Below, piece by piece: positions 24,602 through 33,008 of a DNA stretch of 64,000 nucleotides. Source of the stretch: SZUA-309 sp965232595. Its GTDB lineage: Bacteria > Pseudomonadota > Gammaproteobacteria > Pseudomonadales > Azotimanducaceae. The position numbers and the translations under genes were made by a program. The notes below the pieces were generated by a model. The model saw nothing but the letters and a program-made list of their open reading frames with translations, made no database searches and was not told where the DNA came from. Location of the stretch: the NCBI GenBank assembly GCA_965232595.1, contig OZ246983.1:2170001-2234000 (forward strand), written 5' to 3'. Numbering within the stretch: position 1 is the first letter of the stretch; each line of letters starts with the position of its first letter.

Positions 24602-25999
24602 ATGCGCTACATAAGTACCCGGGGCGGAACAGAGCCCATGCCCTTCAAAGATGCGGTGGTGACCGGCATGGCGCCGGATGGCGGGCTGCTGATTCCGGAG
24701 ACCATCCCGGATGTGCGCGGCGACCTCGCCAGCTGGCAGGGCCTGGCATTTGTGCCGTTTGCACAGGCACTGATCGCCAGGTTCGTCGACGACATCCCCA
24801 AGGAGACGCTCGACGAGCTGATCAGCAGGGCCTACGCCACCTTCGATCATGAAGAGGTGGTGCCGTTTACGGCGCTTAAGGGGTTGGCCGGCAATCATGA
24901 CGTGCAGGTGATGGAGCTGTTCCACGGCCCGACCCTCGCTTTCAAAGACGTGGCGCTGCAGCTGCTCGGCCAACTTTTCGAGTACATCCTCGAAGAGCGC
25001 GGGGAGCACATCAACATCCTCGGTGCGACCAGCGGCGATACTGGCTCGGCGGCCATTGCCGGGGTCCGCGGCCTGCCGGCGGTGGACGTGTTCATCATGT
25101 TCCCGGAAGGTCGGGTCAGCCCGCTGCAGGAGCGGCAGATGACGACGATTCCGGATGAGAACGTGCATTGCCTGGCGGTGGAAGGCAGCTTCGACGACTG
25201 CCAGTCGCTGATGAAGGGGCTCTTTGCCGATGCGGATGCAAAAGCCGGGCTGTCGCTGGGTGCGGTCAACTCGGTGAACTGGGCCCGGGTGCTGGCGCAG
25301 ATCGTCTACTACGGCTACGCCAGCCTGAAGTTTGCCGGGACTGAGCCTGCCTCCTTCTGCGTGCCCACCGGCAACTTCGGCAACGTCTTCGCCGGCTTTC
25401 TGGCCAAGCGCATGGGCTTTCCCATCGACAAGCTGGTGATCGCCACCAACGACAACGACATCCTCGCCCGGTTCTTTGAAACCGGCGACTATGCCCGCGG
25501 CACGGTCCACCACACCACCAGCCCGGCTATGGACATTCAGGTGGCGAGCAACTTCGAGCGCTACCTGTACTACTACTTCGGCGAAGATGCTGCGCAGCTC
25601 AGCGCCTTCATGGAGACCTTCGCTGAATCCGGCAGCGCATCCGTCGGCGGCAAGCCGGAGACGGAGGACTTTCTCGCCACCGCGGTCACGGAAGCGGAAG
25701 TTCAGGCCACCATCGCCAGCGTCTACGAGCAGAATGGCTACGTCACCGACCCGCACACGGCGGTTGGTCTGGCCGCTGCCGGCCGCATCAAGGTGCCCGG
25801 CGTGCAGATCTGCGCGGCGACGGCGCACCCGGCCAAGTTTCCGGAAGCGGTGAACGAAGCGATCGGCCGGGACCTGGCGCATCACCCGACCCTGGACGCG
25901 CTGAAAGACCTGCCGGTGCGGAAGACCGTGATTCCGGCAACCACCGAGGCCGTCCGCGCCTATCTCGACAGCCACGTCGGGGTCGGCGAAGAGGCCTGA
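24602..25999 (+). CDS. thrC: threonine synthase
   Basis: 465 residues from ATG 24602 (MRYISTRGG, the family start; a TTG at 24590 is the alternative). It converts O-phosphohomoserine to threonine. The PLP lysine lies in HGPTLAFKDVALQLLG, the phosphate site in GATSGDTGSAA, and the C terminus carries TAHPAKFPEAV. The length fits the long gammaproteobacterial type. hom is not in the window. It is followed at once by the GST-like gene with a one-base overlap. Confidence 0.93.
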   Translation: MRYISTRGGTEPMPFKDAVVTGMAPDGGLLIPETIPDVRGDLASWQGLAFVPFAQALIARFVDDIPKETLDELISRAYATFDHEEVVPFTALKGLAGNHDVQVMELFHGPTLAFKDVALQLLGQLFEYILEERGEHINILGATSGDTGSAAIAGVRGLPAVDVFIMFPEGRVSPLQERQMTTIPDENVHCLAVEGSFDDCQSLMKGLFADADAKAGLSLGAVNSVNWARVLAQIVYYGYASLKFAGTEPASFCVPTGNFGNVFAGFLAKRMGFPIDKLVIATNDNDILARFFETGDYARGTVHHTTSPAMDIQVASNFERYLYYYFGEDAAQLSAFMETFAESGSASVGGKPETEDFLATAVTEAEVQATIASVYEQNGYVTDPHTAVGLAAAGRIKVPGVQICAATAHPAKFPEAVNEAIGRDLAHHPTLDALKDLPVRKTVIPATTEAVRAYLDSHVGVGEEA

Positions 26000-26871
26000 T
26001 GTCCGCCGTCAGCGAACAGGCCGAGCCCGCCCAGAGCAGACCACGGTTTGTCGACGTTTACGGCGCCGATCACTCGCCCTGGGTCCAGGCCGTGCTGCTC
26101 GGCCTGTACGAGGCCGGCATTCCGCACCGGCTGAGATCGCTGCCCACCATGGATACCTTTCTGCCTGAAGGCGTGTTCATGCCCATGGCCAGCATTGATG
26201 GCGGCGACTGGAAACCGGAGTCCGCCAGCATCCTGGAGGAGCTCGGCTTTTCCGACGTCAGTCTGGACGAGATGCGCATGGTGAACGCTGCCTGGCGGGG
26301 GGTCTGGCATCGGCCGGACAGCGCGGCGCTGTTCTTCGGCGCCTTCAGCCTGGCCGGAGACCGCAATCCCTCGCGGCTCAAGCGGCTCGCCAGCAACTTC
26401 TTCCGCAGCTTCATCCCTTTCTATATGTACCTGCTGATCAAGACGGTGGGATTCAGCTCGCGCATGCGGAAGCTGGACAACTACGGGGATCAGTTTGTTG
26501 CCCTGGAAGAGCGTCTGGCCGAGCAGAACTCCCGATTTCTCTCCGGGGATACGCCGGACAGCCTGGATTTCCTGGCCTTCGGCATCGTCCAGTGTCACTG
26601 CAGCGTGTACGTGCCCCCGGTGACCGCGCTGCAGACGGATCCGCGCCTCGAGCGGCTGCGCGGCTGGATCGGCGCCATGCACGAGCGGCTCAAGGACTAC
26701 CGGCATCTCTACTCCGGTACCTACTTCGAGCCGTACGCGCCGCCCCGAGCCTGGGCATCGAAGCCGGACCGGGTGGCTTACTGGTTGGGGGTGGCGACCA
26801 TGATCGGCCTGTTCCCGGTCACGGTGCCGCTGGTGGCCTTCCTGGCGATCCGGCAGCGATTGAAGAAGTAG
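25999..26871 (+). CDS. glutathione S-transferase-like protein with C-terminal membrane helix
   Basis: 290 residues. The N-terminal thioredoxin-like part (VDVYGADHSPWVQAVLLGLYEAGIPH) has SPW in place of the Cys or Tyr motifs of many GSTs, leaving Ser as the possible catalytic residue. A helical domain follows. The last 30 residues form a hydrophobic helix (YWLGVATMIGLFPVTVPLVAFL) with a basic tail (RQRLKK), so the protein is probably tail-anchored. The start overlaps the thrC stop by one base. Its substrate is unknown. Confidence 0.65.
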   Translation: MSAVSEQAEPAQSRPRFVDVYGADHSPWVQAVLLGLYEAGIPHRLRSLPTMDTFLPEGVFMPMASIDGGDWKPESASILEELGFSDVSLDEMRMVNAAWRGVWHRPDSAALFFGAFSLAGDRNPSRLKRLASNFFRSFIPFYMYLLIKTVGFSSRMRKLDNYGDQFVALEERLAEQNSRFLSGDTPDSLDFLAFGIVQCHCSVYVPPVTALQTDPRLERLRGWIGAMHERLKDYRHLYSGTYFEPYAPPRAWASKPDRVAYWLGVATMIGLFPVTVPLVAFLAIRQRLKK

Positions 26872-26872
26872 G

Positions 26873-26892
26873 GACGGCTGGACTCAGCCGTC
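26873..26892. terminator. hairpin between convergent genes
   Basis: GACGGCTG, GACT, CAGCCGTC form a perfect eight-base stem between the GST-like gene and the HAD gene, again with the minus-strand stop codon (26884-26886) at the loop. No U-run is present on either strand. Confidence 0.4.
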
Positions 26893-27594
26893 GTGAATGC
26901 GCCGGACCGCTTCCGGCAGATCCCGCAGACGCTCGACGATCGCCGTGGGCTGGGTGTGGCCTTCAGCGTCACCCTGATTGCCGTGATTGACCCAGATGGT
27001 GTGCATGCCGACGCTGCCGGCGCCATGGATGTCGTCCACCAGGTGGTCGCCGACGTGAATTGACTCGTAGGCGTACACCCCGGCCCGGTCCAACGCAGCG
27101 TGGAAGATGTCCGGTGCCGGCTTGCTCGCCGAGACGTCGGCGGAGGAGTAGGCGAAGGTGAAGTAGCGATCCAGGCCGATCTTCTCCACGTGGGCGTTGC
27201 CGTTGGTGAGCGCGGCGAGCTGGTAGTCGCCGGCGAGCTCCGCGAGCGCTTCCAGCGCATGCTCGAAGAACACCACCTCCTGGCGGGCCTCGAAAAACGC
27301 CTGAAAAGCGTGGCGGGCGTATTCCTCTGCGTTCGCCTCGGACAGGCCGAGGCGCCGCATCCCTTTGAACAACACGGCTAGCCGCAGGCCGCTCACGTCG
27401 TGACCCAACTCTGGCCGTTCGTCCACCACCTGCTGACGCAGCTCGAGCAGCACGTCCTGAGTCATTGCAGCACGGTACTCCGGCACCACCTCGTCCAGCC
27501 AGTTGTACATCTGCGTCTCGGCGTGCCGGATCACCTGGCCCACGTCCCACAGGGTGTTGTCCAGATCGAAGGTGATGAGTCGGATCTCAGCCAT
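26884..27594 (-). CDS. HAD-family hydrolase (YigB-like)
   Basis: 236 residues from ATG 27594, which begins MAEIRLITFDLDNTLWD, the HAD motif I with nucleophile Asp. Motif II is LAALTNGNAH, the motif III Lys is SASKPAPDIF and motif IV is HVGDHLVDDIHGA. It matches YigB, which dephosphorylates FMN and other phosphates. The position directly after xerC, with an eight-base overlap, is the same as in E. coli and Pseudomonas. The open frame extends 48 codons upstream inside xerC but has no family resemblance there. Confidence 0.88.
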   Translation of the reverse strand: MAEIRLITFDLDNTLWDVGQVIRHAETQMYNWLDEVVPEYRAAMTQDVLLELRQQVVDERPELGHDVSGLRLAVLFKGMRRLGLSEANAEEYARHAFQAFFEARQEVVFFEHALEALAELAGDYQLAALTNGNAHVEKIGLDRYFTFAYSSADVSASKPAPDIFHAALDRAGVYAYESIHVGDHLVDDIHGAGSVGMHTIWVNHGNQGDAEGHTQPTAIVERLRDLPEAVRRIHDG

Positions 27595-28516
27595 CGCCGG
27601 GTTCCCCCTCCCGTTCGGACTGCTTTTCGGCGCGCGGATGCGCCGCGTCGTAGACCTTGGCCAGGTGCTGGAAGTCCAGATGGGTGTAGATCTGTGTGGT
27701 GCCGAGGTCCGAGTGGCCGAGCAGCTCCTGCACGGCACGCAGATCGCCGCTGGACTCGAGCAGGTGGCTGGCGAAGGAGTGGCGCAGCATGTGTGGGTGC
27801 AGGTCCGTGCTGCCGAGCTGCCTGGCGGCCAGTCGCTTCAGCCGGTTCTGCACCGTGCGCGGGCTGATTCTCGCCTCGCCGCGACCGGTGAACAGCGGCG
27901 TCGCAGCCGGATTGCCGATGGTCGGGTGCACGGCAAGCCAGGCCCGGATCGCCTCGATGCAGTGCCTGCCGAGCGGCACCTGACGCGTCTTCCGGCCCTT
28001 GCCGAGCACCGTGATGAAGCCCGCATCCAGGTCCAGGTCGCTGCGGTTGGCGCCGACCAGCTCAGAGAGCCGCAGGCCGCTGCCGTAGAAGAGCTCGAGC
28101 ATGGCCTTGTCCCGCTTCTCGAGCGGCGTTTTTGCCTCGAACTCGAACAATCTTGCGGCCTGGTCGGCGTCCAGCGTGCTCGGCAGGCGGTTTTTCGACT
28201 TCGGCGCCCGGGCGGCAGCGGCGGGGTTTTTCTTCGTTTCGCGGCGGGCTTCCAGGTACTTGAAGAAGCTGCGCACGCTCGACAACGAGCGCTGAATGCT
28301 GCGTGGCGCCAGGCCTTCGCTGTGCAGCCGGGCGATGAACGCGTCGACGTGCCGGCGGCCCACGTTCTCCGCCGATTCCCCGGTCATTTCAGCGAACCGG
28401 CCGAGGTCGCGGCGATAGGCCGCGAGGGTATTGGCGGAGTAGTCTTTTTCGAACTTCAGGTAGTCGAGGAACGCGCTGACGTGCGCGTCGAGCGGGTGGT
28501 TCTGCTCAGCGGTCAC
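27587..28516 (-). CDS. xerC: tyrosine recombinase XerC
   Basis: 309 residues. The N-terminal SAM-like domain (VSAFLDYLKFEKDYSANTLAAYRRDL) is followed by the catalytic domain with Arg in GSGLRLSELVG, HMLRHSFASHLL, GHSDLGTTQIYTH and the Tyr nucleophile. XerC with XerD resolves chromosome dimers at dif during division. Its place between the DUF484 gene and yigB confirms XerC rather than an integrase. It overlaps the DUF484 stop by four bases. Confidence 0.95.
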   Translation of the reverse strand: MTAEQNHPLDAHVSAFLDYLKFEKDYSANTLAAYRRDLGRFAEMTGESAENVGRRHVDAFIARLHSEGLAPRSIQRSLSSVRSFFKYLEARRETKKNPAAAARAPKSKNRLPSTLDADQAARLFEFEAKTPLEKRDKAMLELFYGSGLRLSELVGANRSDLDLDAGFITVLGKGRKTRQVPLGRHCIEAIRAWLAVHPTIGNPAATPLFTGRGEARISPRTVQNRLKRLAARQLGSTDLHPHMLRHSFASHLLESSGDLRAVQELLGHSDLGTTQIYTHLDFQHLAKVYDAAHPRAEKQSEREGEPGDG

Positions 28517-29190
28517 GTCGCCAGGCGCTGGATCACCCGACCGAGCACCTCTGCGATGTAGGTGACGAACAGGGTGTCCATGTCGGAGGTGAAGTGACTG
28601 GTGTGGCGGCTGCCGATCGCCAGGCAGCCTTCGCCGCCTTCCCAGAAGATCGGCGCGAGCACGGCGCTGCCGTCATCCTCGTGCTTCTGAATCGGGAACA
28701 GCCCGGCCAGTTCTTCTGCCCGCAGCACGGTGCAGACCGGCGCGTTCGAGCGCACGAAGCGGTCGTAGGGCGGCTCGGAGTCGTGGCTCGCCAAGTGGTC
28801 CAGATGTACGGGCAGGTTGGCCAGATGGCAGCAGACGAAGTCCGCCTGAAAGTCGGCCAGCATGTAGGTCGCCAGCACCTCGTTCAGCTCGTGCCAGTTG
28901 TGCACGTTCAGCAACTCGAGGGTCAGGGTTCTGGTTTTCGCGAACAGCTCGTCGTTGTCTTTGGCTGCCTGCAGCAGCTCATTCATCCGTCGCCGCATCT
29001 GCATGTTGCGCTCACGCAGGATCGCCACCTGGCGCTCGATCAGCGATACCGCCTGGCCGCTGTCGTGCGGCAGGTTCAGCTCGGAAAGCAGGCCCGAGTG
29101 CCGCTGGAAGAAATCCCGGTCCGCCCGCAGGTAGGCAACCACATCATCGTCGGTCAGGGTTTGAGATTCCGGTTCGCTGGCTGAGCTCAT
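28513..29190 (-). CDS. DUF484 family protein
   Basis: 225 residues. It has the family outline: VVAYLRADRDFFQRHSGLLSELNLPH, then a GAF-like domain (VLAPIFWEGGEGCLAIGSRHTSHF). The function is not established; the gene is conserved between dapF and xerC across gammaproteobacteria. A short coiled coil lies near residues 55-90 (ILRERNMQMRRRMNELLQAA). Confidence 0.9.
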   Translation of the reverse strand: MSSASEPESQTLTDDDVVAYLRADRDFFQRHSGLLSELNLPHDSGQAVSLIERQVAILRERNMQMRRRMNELLQAAKDNDELFAKTRTLTLELLNVHNWHELNEVLATYMLADFQADFVCCHLANLPVHLDHLASHDSEPPYDRFVRSNAPVCTVLRAEELAGLFPIQKHEDDGSAVLAPIFWEGGEGCLAIGSRHTSHFTSDMDTLFVTYIAEVLGRVIQRLAT

Positions 29191-29233
29191 GGGATGCTGC
29201 TGGATTCCTGTGTTGTGGTCTGTGCGCGAGGGA

Positions 29234-30100
29234 TCAGTCGTTCTCGACCGAGATCTGCCCCTCGTACACCAGCGTGGCGGGTCCGGTCATTTTAACGGCG
29301 TGCCCGGGACCCTGCCAACGGATCCGGACCTTGCCGCCGGGCAGTGAGACCTTCACCTTTTCGTCTGTCAGGCCCGCCAGGCGGCTGGTGACCGCGGCGG
29401 CGCAGGCGCCGGTACCGCAGGCCCGGGTTTCGCCGACGCCGCGCTCGAACACCCGCAGCCGGATAAAGCCCCGGTCGACTATCTGGCAGAAGCCGATGTT
29501 GGCCCGCTCGGGAAAAAACGGATGCACCGTGAGCCTGGCGCCGATCTCGTCGACCCGGGCGCTGGTGATGTCATCGACCAGGATCACACCGTGCGGATTG
29601 CCCATGGAGGCTACGCTGAGCTGGTGCTGCTCACCCGCTTCGTCTGCCAGCGTGTATTGAGCGGCGTCGCCGAGCGTTGCTTCGCCGACTGCCTGGCCCG
29701 GGTCGCAGGGAACGGTTGCCGGTTCGAGGCCCGGCGGCCCCATGTCCACCTCCACCTGATCGTTGCCTAGCAGGCTGGCTTCGATGATGCCGTTGCAGGT
29801 CTGAAAGCGGATGCTCGGCTTCACGCTCAGGCCCTTGTCCGCAACAAGCTTGGCCACGCAGCGGGCCCCGTTGCCACACTGCTCGGCCTCGGTGCCGTCG
29901 GCGTTGAAAATCTGGTAGCGGAAGTCCACGTCCGGATCGTCTGGCAGGGCGACGATCAGCAGCTGATCGAAGCCGATGCCGAGGTGCCGGTCGGACCAGG
30001 CCTGAATCTGCTCCGGCCTCGGCATGAAGTGCTGGCTGATCAGGTCCAGGACCATGAAGTCGTTGCCGAGCCCGTGCATCTTCGCGAACTGCACGTTCAC
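29234..30100 (-). CDS. dapF: diaminopimelate epimerase
   Basis: 288 residues from GTG 30100, overlapping the lysA stop (GTGA). It interconverts LL- and meso-diaminopimelate for lysine and peptidoglycan. The paired active-site cysteines are visible in NADGTEAEQCGNGARC and RACGTGACAAAV. The N terminus NVQFAKMHGLGNDF is canonical. Confidence 0.96.
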   Translation of the reverse strand: MNVQFAKMHGLGNDFMVLDLISQHFMPRPEQIQAWSDRHLGIGFDQLLIVALPDDPDVDFRYQIFNADGTEAEQCGNGARCVAKLVADKGLSVKPSIRFQTCNGIIEASLLGNDQVEVDMGPPGLEPATVPCDPGQAVGEATLGDAAQYTLADEAGEQHQLSVASMGNPHGVILVDDITSARVDEIGARLTVHPFFPERANIGFCQIVDRGFIRLRVFERGVGETRACGTGACAAAVTSRLAGLTDEKVKVSLPGGKVRIRWQGPGHAVKMTGPATLVYEGQISVEND

Positions 30101-31386
30101 TGATCCGGCTCCCCGGTCAACTGCTCGTGCCGGTACAGGTCCTCGATGGTCTCCCGGCGGCGGATCACCCGGAAGCGGTCACCCTCCACCAGCACCTCGG
30201 CCGGCCGGGGCCGGCTGTTGTAGTTGGAGCTCTGCGCCATGGCGTAGGCGCCGGCGGAGTGCACGGCGATCAGATCGCCTTCCGCCAGCGTCAGCTCGCG
30301 GTCCTTCGCCAGAAAGTCGCCGCTCTCACAGACCGGGCCAACCACGTCCCAGTGCCCGCTGCGGGCATCCGGGCCGGGCGCGGCTACCGGCTCGACGCGG
30401 TGCCAGGCCTGGTAAAGGGCAGGTCGGATCAGGTCGTTCATGGCCGCGTCCACCACCGCAAACTGACGGCCGTCCGGCTCGTTGGCGGGCTTCAGGTACT
30501 CGACCCGGCTGACCAGCCAGCCGCCGTTGGCGACCAGGAACCTGCCGGGCTCCACGGACAACCCGATCTGCCGGCCCTGCAGCGCGGCGCGAACGCGAGC
30601 GCCGTAAGCGCCGATGTCGAAGTCGGCCTCGTCCTGATAGGTGACGCCGAAGCCGCCGCCCATATCCAGGTGCTCAATAGCAATGCCACGCTCGGCGAGG
30701 GCATCCACCAGATCGAGCAGGCGGGCCATGGCTTCCAGCAAGGGTTCCATGCTCTCGATCTGCGAGCCGATGTGGCAGGCGACGCCCACCGGCTCGAGCC
30801 ACTCGTCTGCCTGTGCCTGCTCGTAGAGCGCGAGCGCGATGTCCGCGGGCACGCCGAACTTGTTTTCCTTCAGGCCCGTGGAGATGTACGGATGGGTGGC
30901 CGCATCCACATCCGGGTTGATCCGGAAGGCGACGCGGGCTGGCCGCTCGAGGAGTGCCGCACGCGCGGACAGGCGAGCCAGCTCGGCAGCGCTCTCCACG
31001 TTGAAGCAGTCGATGCCCACCTTGAGCGCCAGATCCATTTCTTCCGCCGCCTTGCCGACACCGGAAAACACTACCTTGCCCGGATCACCACCCGCCGCCA
31101 TCACCCGCATCAGCTCACCGGCGGAAACGATGTCGAAGCCGGCGCCCAGCTCGGCGAACAGCTTCAGCACGGCCAGGTTGGAGTTGGCTTTCACCGCGTA
31201 GCAGACCCGGCCGCCGGTGCCGCAGTCGGCGATAGCGCGCTCGAGCGTGCGGAACCGGGCTTCGAAGTAAGCCCGGGAGTAAACGTAGACAGGTGAGCCC
31301 ACCGAGGCGACGATCTCGGGCAGGGGCACGGATTCCACGTGCAGAACGTCACCGGCAGTGCCGGTTTTCCGCTGCATCACGCTCAT
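30097..31386 (-). CDS. lysA: diaminopimelate decarboxylase
   Basis: 429 residues from ATG 31386 (MSVMQRKTG). PLP binds Lys in VCYAVKANSN; other family marks are HLDMGGGFGV, SVEPGRF, GPVCESGDF and the final AGAYAMAQSSNYNSRPRPAEVLV. It makes lysine from meso-DAP. The start overlaps the lptM stop (ATGA), so the two are coupled. The open frame continues 120 codons upstream but only as the shadow of lptM and argH. Confidence 0.95.
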   Translation of the reverse strand: MSVMQRKTGTAGDVLHVESVPLPEIVASVGSPVYVYSRAYFEARFRTLERAIADCGTGGRVCYAVKANSNLAVLKLFAELGAGFDIVSAGELMRVMAAGGDPGKVVFSGVGKAAEEMDLALKVGIDCFNVESAAELARLSARAALLERPARVAFRINPDVDAATHPYISTGLKENKFGVPADIALALYEQAQADEWLEPVGVACHIGSQIESMEPLLEAMARLLDLVDALAERGIAIEHLDMGGGFGVTYQDEADFDIGAYGARVRAALQGRQIGLSVEPGRFLVANGGWLVSRVEYLKPANEPDGRQFAVVDAAMNDLIRPALYQAWHRVEPVAAPGPDARSGHWDVVGPVCESGDFLAKDRELTLAEGDLIAVHSAGAYAMAQSSNYNSRPRPAEVLVEGDRFRVIRRRETIEDLYRHEQLTGEPDQ

Positions 31387-31532
31387 GGTTTTACGCGTGC
31401 GCTGTAGGTGCTGCTGGTGCTTGAAGCAGACGGCAGGCCGGCTGCAGGAACCTCTTCCGGCAGGTAGAGCGGCCCCTTCTGGCCGCAGGTGGCAACCAGC
31501 GTGGTGAGCAGCCAGAGAATCATCCAGCGCAC
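31383..31532 (-). CDS. lptM: LPS translocon maturation chaperone LptM (YifL), small lipoprotein
   Basis: 49 residues. GTG 31532 is preceded by TGAGGAAG. The sequence opens with a hydrophobic segment (MRWMILWLLTTLVATC) and a lipobox Cys16, followed by the family core GQKGPLYLPEE. In E. coli LptM stabilises the oxidised LptD-LptE translocon in the outer membrane. The tail is Ser/Thr-rich. Its stop overlaps the lysA start, the usual yifL-lysA arrangement. ATG 31523 is an alternative start, but it would shorten the signal. Confidence 0.85.
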   Translation of the reverse strand: MRWMILWLLTTLVATCGQKGPLYLPEEVPAAGLPSASSTSSTYSARVKP

Positions 31533-31549
31533 GACGCTTCCTCAGTTGA

Positions 31550-32938
31550 TCAATCGGCCGAGTATAACACCCGGGCTCTGGCCACCGCGGCCCGGACCTG
31601 ATCCGGTGCGGTGCCGCCGGTGTGGTTGCGGGCCGAGACCGAGCCTTCCAGGGTGAGAACGTCGAACACGTCCTGCTGGATGCCCTGATGGAACTGCCTG
31701 AGCTCGTCCAGAGACAGCTCGTCCAACTCTTTGTCCTGCTCGATGGCATAGCTCACCGTGCGCCCGACGATATCATGGGCATCCCGGAAAGCGACGCCGG
31801 AGCGGACCAGGTAGTCCGCCAGATCCGTGGCGGTGGCGAAGCCGCCGCGGGCAGCCCGACGCATGTTGTCGGGTTTTGCTTCGATGGCCGGCACCAGACC
31901 GATCAGCGCGGTCAGGGTGTCGCGCAGCGTATCGACCGCGTCGAACAGCGGCTCTTTGTCTTCCTGGTTGTCCTTGTTGTAGGCCAGCGGCTGGCCCTTC
32001 ATCAGGGTCAGGGTACCGGTCAGGTGCCCGAACACCCGACCCGTTTTGCCGCGGATCAGCTCCGGCACGTCCGGGTTTTTCTTCTGCGGCATGATCGAAG
32101 AGCCGGTGCAGAAGCGGTCCGGCAGGTCGACGAACGAAAAGGGCTCGGACATCCACAGCACCAGCTCTTCGGACCAGCGCGAGAAGTGCATCATCATGAT
32201 GCTCGCCACCGAGCAGAACTCGATGATGAAGTCACGGTCGCTGACCGAGTCGAGCGAGTTCTCGGAAGGCCGATCGAAGCCGAGCTCCGCGGCCACCGCT
32301 GCCCGGTCGATGGGGAAGGTGGTGCCGGCCAGCGCGGCGGCGCCTAGCGGCAGCACGTTGATCCGGGCCCGGCAGTCGGCGAGACGCTCTGCATCACGCC
32401 GCAGCATCTCGTGCCAGGCCAGCAGATGGTGGCCGAAGGTGATCGGCTGTGCCGTCTGCAGGTGGGTGAAGCCGGGCATGATGGTGTCGGCATAACGCTC
32501 GGCCACATCGAGCAGGGCCGAGCCCAGCGCGCTCGTCATCGCCAGCAGCTCATCCACCTCGTGGCGCAGGTAAAGGCGGATGTCGGTGGCGACCTGGTCG
32601 TTCCGCGAGCGGCCCGTGTGCAGCTTCTTGCCGGTGTCGCCGATCAGCGCAACCAGCCGGCTCTCGATGTTCATGTGCACGTCTTCGAGCGCGATCTGCC
32701 AGTCGAAAGCACCCTGGTCGATCTCTTTGTGGATCGCCTCCAATCCGGCTACGATGCTGGCACGTTCGTCGTCGCTGATGATGCCCTGCGCTCCCAGCAT
32801 GTTGGCGTGGGCAATGGAGCCCTGGATGTCGTAGTGGTACAGGCGCGCATCAAAGGTCACGGATGCGGTAAAGGTTTCGACGAATGCATCCGTGGCCTCG
32901 GTAAAGCGCCCGCCCCAAGGCTTGTCGTCCTGGCTCAT
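31550..32938 (-). CDS. argH: argininosuccinate lyase
   Basis: 462 residues. It splits argininosuccinate to arginine and fumarate, the last step of arginine synthesis. The family signature GSSIMPQKKNPD is intact, the start MSQDDKPWGGRF is typical, and HTGRSRNDQ is present. It lies head to head with the algZ-like kinase, as in Pseudomonas, and 17 bases before lptM on the same strand, so it may share its transcript with the lysA group. Confidence 0.96.
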   Translation of the reverse strand: MSQDDKPWGGRFTEATDAFVETFTASVTFDARLYHYDIQGSIAHANMLGAQGIISDDERASIVAGLEAIHKEIDQGAFDWQIALEDVHMNIESRLVALIGDTGKKLHTGRSRNDQVATDIRLYLRHEVDELLAMTSALGSALLDVAERYADTIMPGFTHLQTAQPITFGHHLLAWHEMLRRDAERLADCRARINVLPLGAAALAGTTFPIDRAAVAAELGFDRPSENSLDSVSDRDFIIEFCSVASIMMMHFSRWSEELVLWMSEPFSFVDLPDRFCTGSSIMPQKKNPDVPELIRGKTGRVFGHLTGTLTLMKGQPLAYNKDNQEDKEPLFDAVDTLRDTLTALIGLVPAIEAKPDNMRRAARGGFATATDLADYLVRSGVAFRDAHDIVGRTVSYAIEQDKELDELSLDELRQFHQGIQQDVFDVLTLEGSVSARNHTGGTAPDQVRAAVARARVLYSAD

Positions 32939-33008
32939 ATTCTTGGACCGTTAGTGATAATGGATGGATAGGGTGAGTACTGGTGACCAGAGGGTAGAAA
33001 GCTAGAGA

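Noticed and set aside
31561..31566. TATACT (minus strand) as the -10 box of an lptM-lysA promoter
   Set aside because: No acceptable -35 was found at 16-19 bases upstream, and read-through from argH is equally likely.
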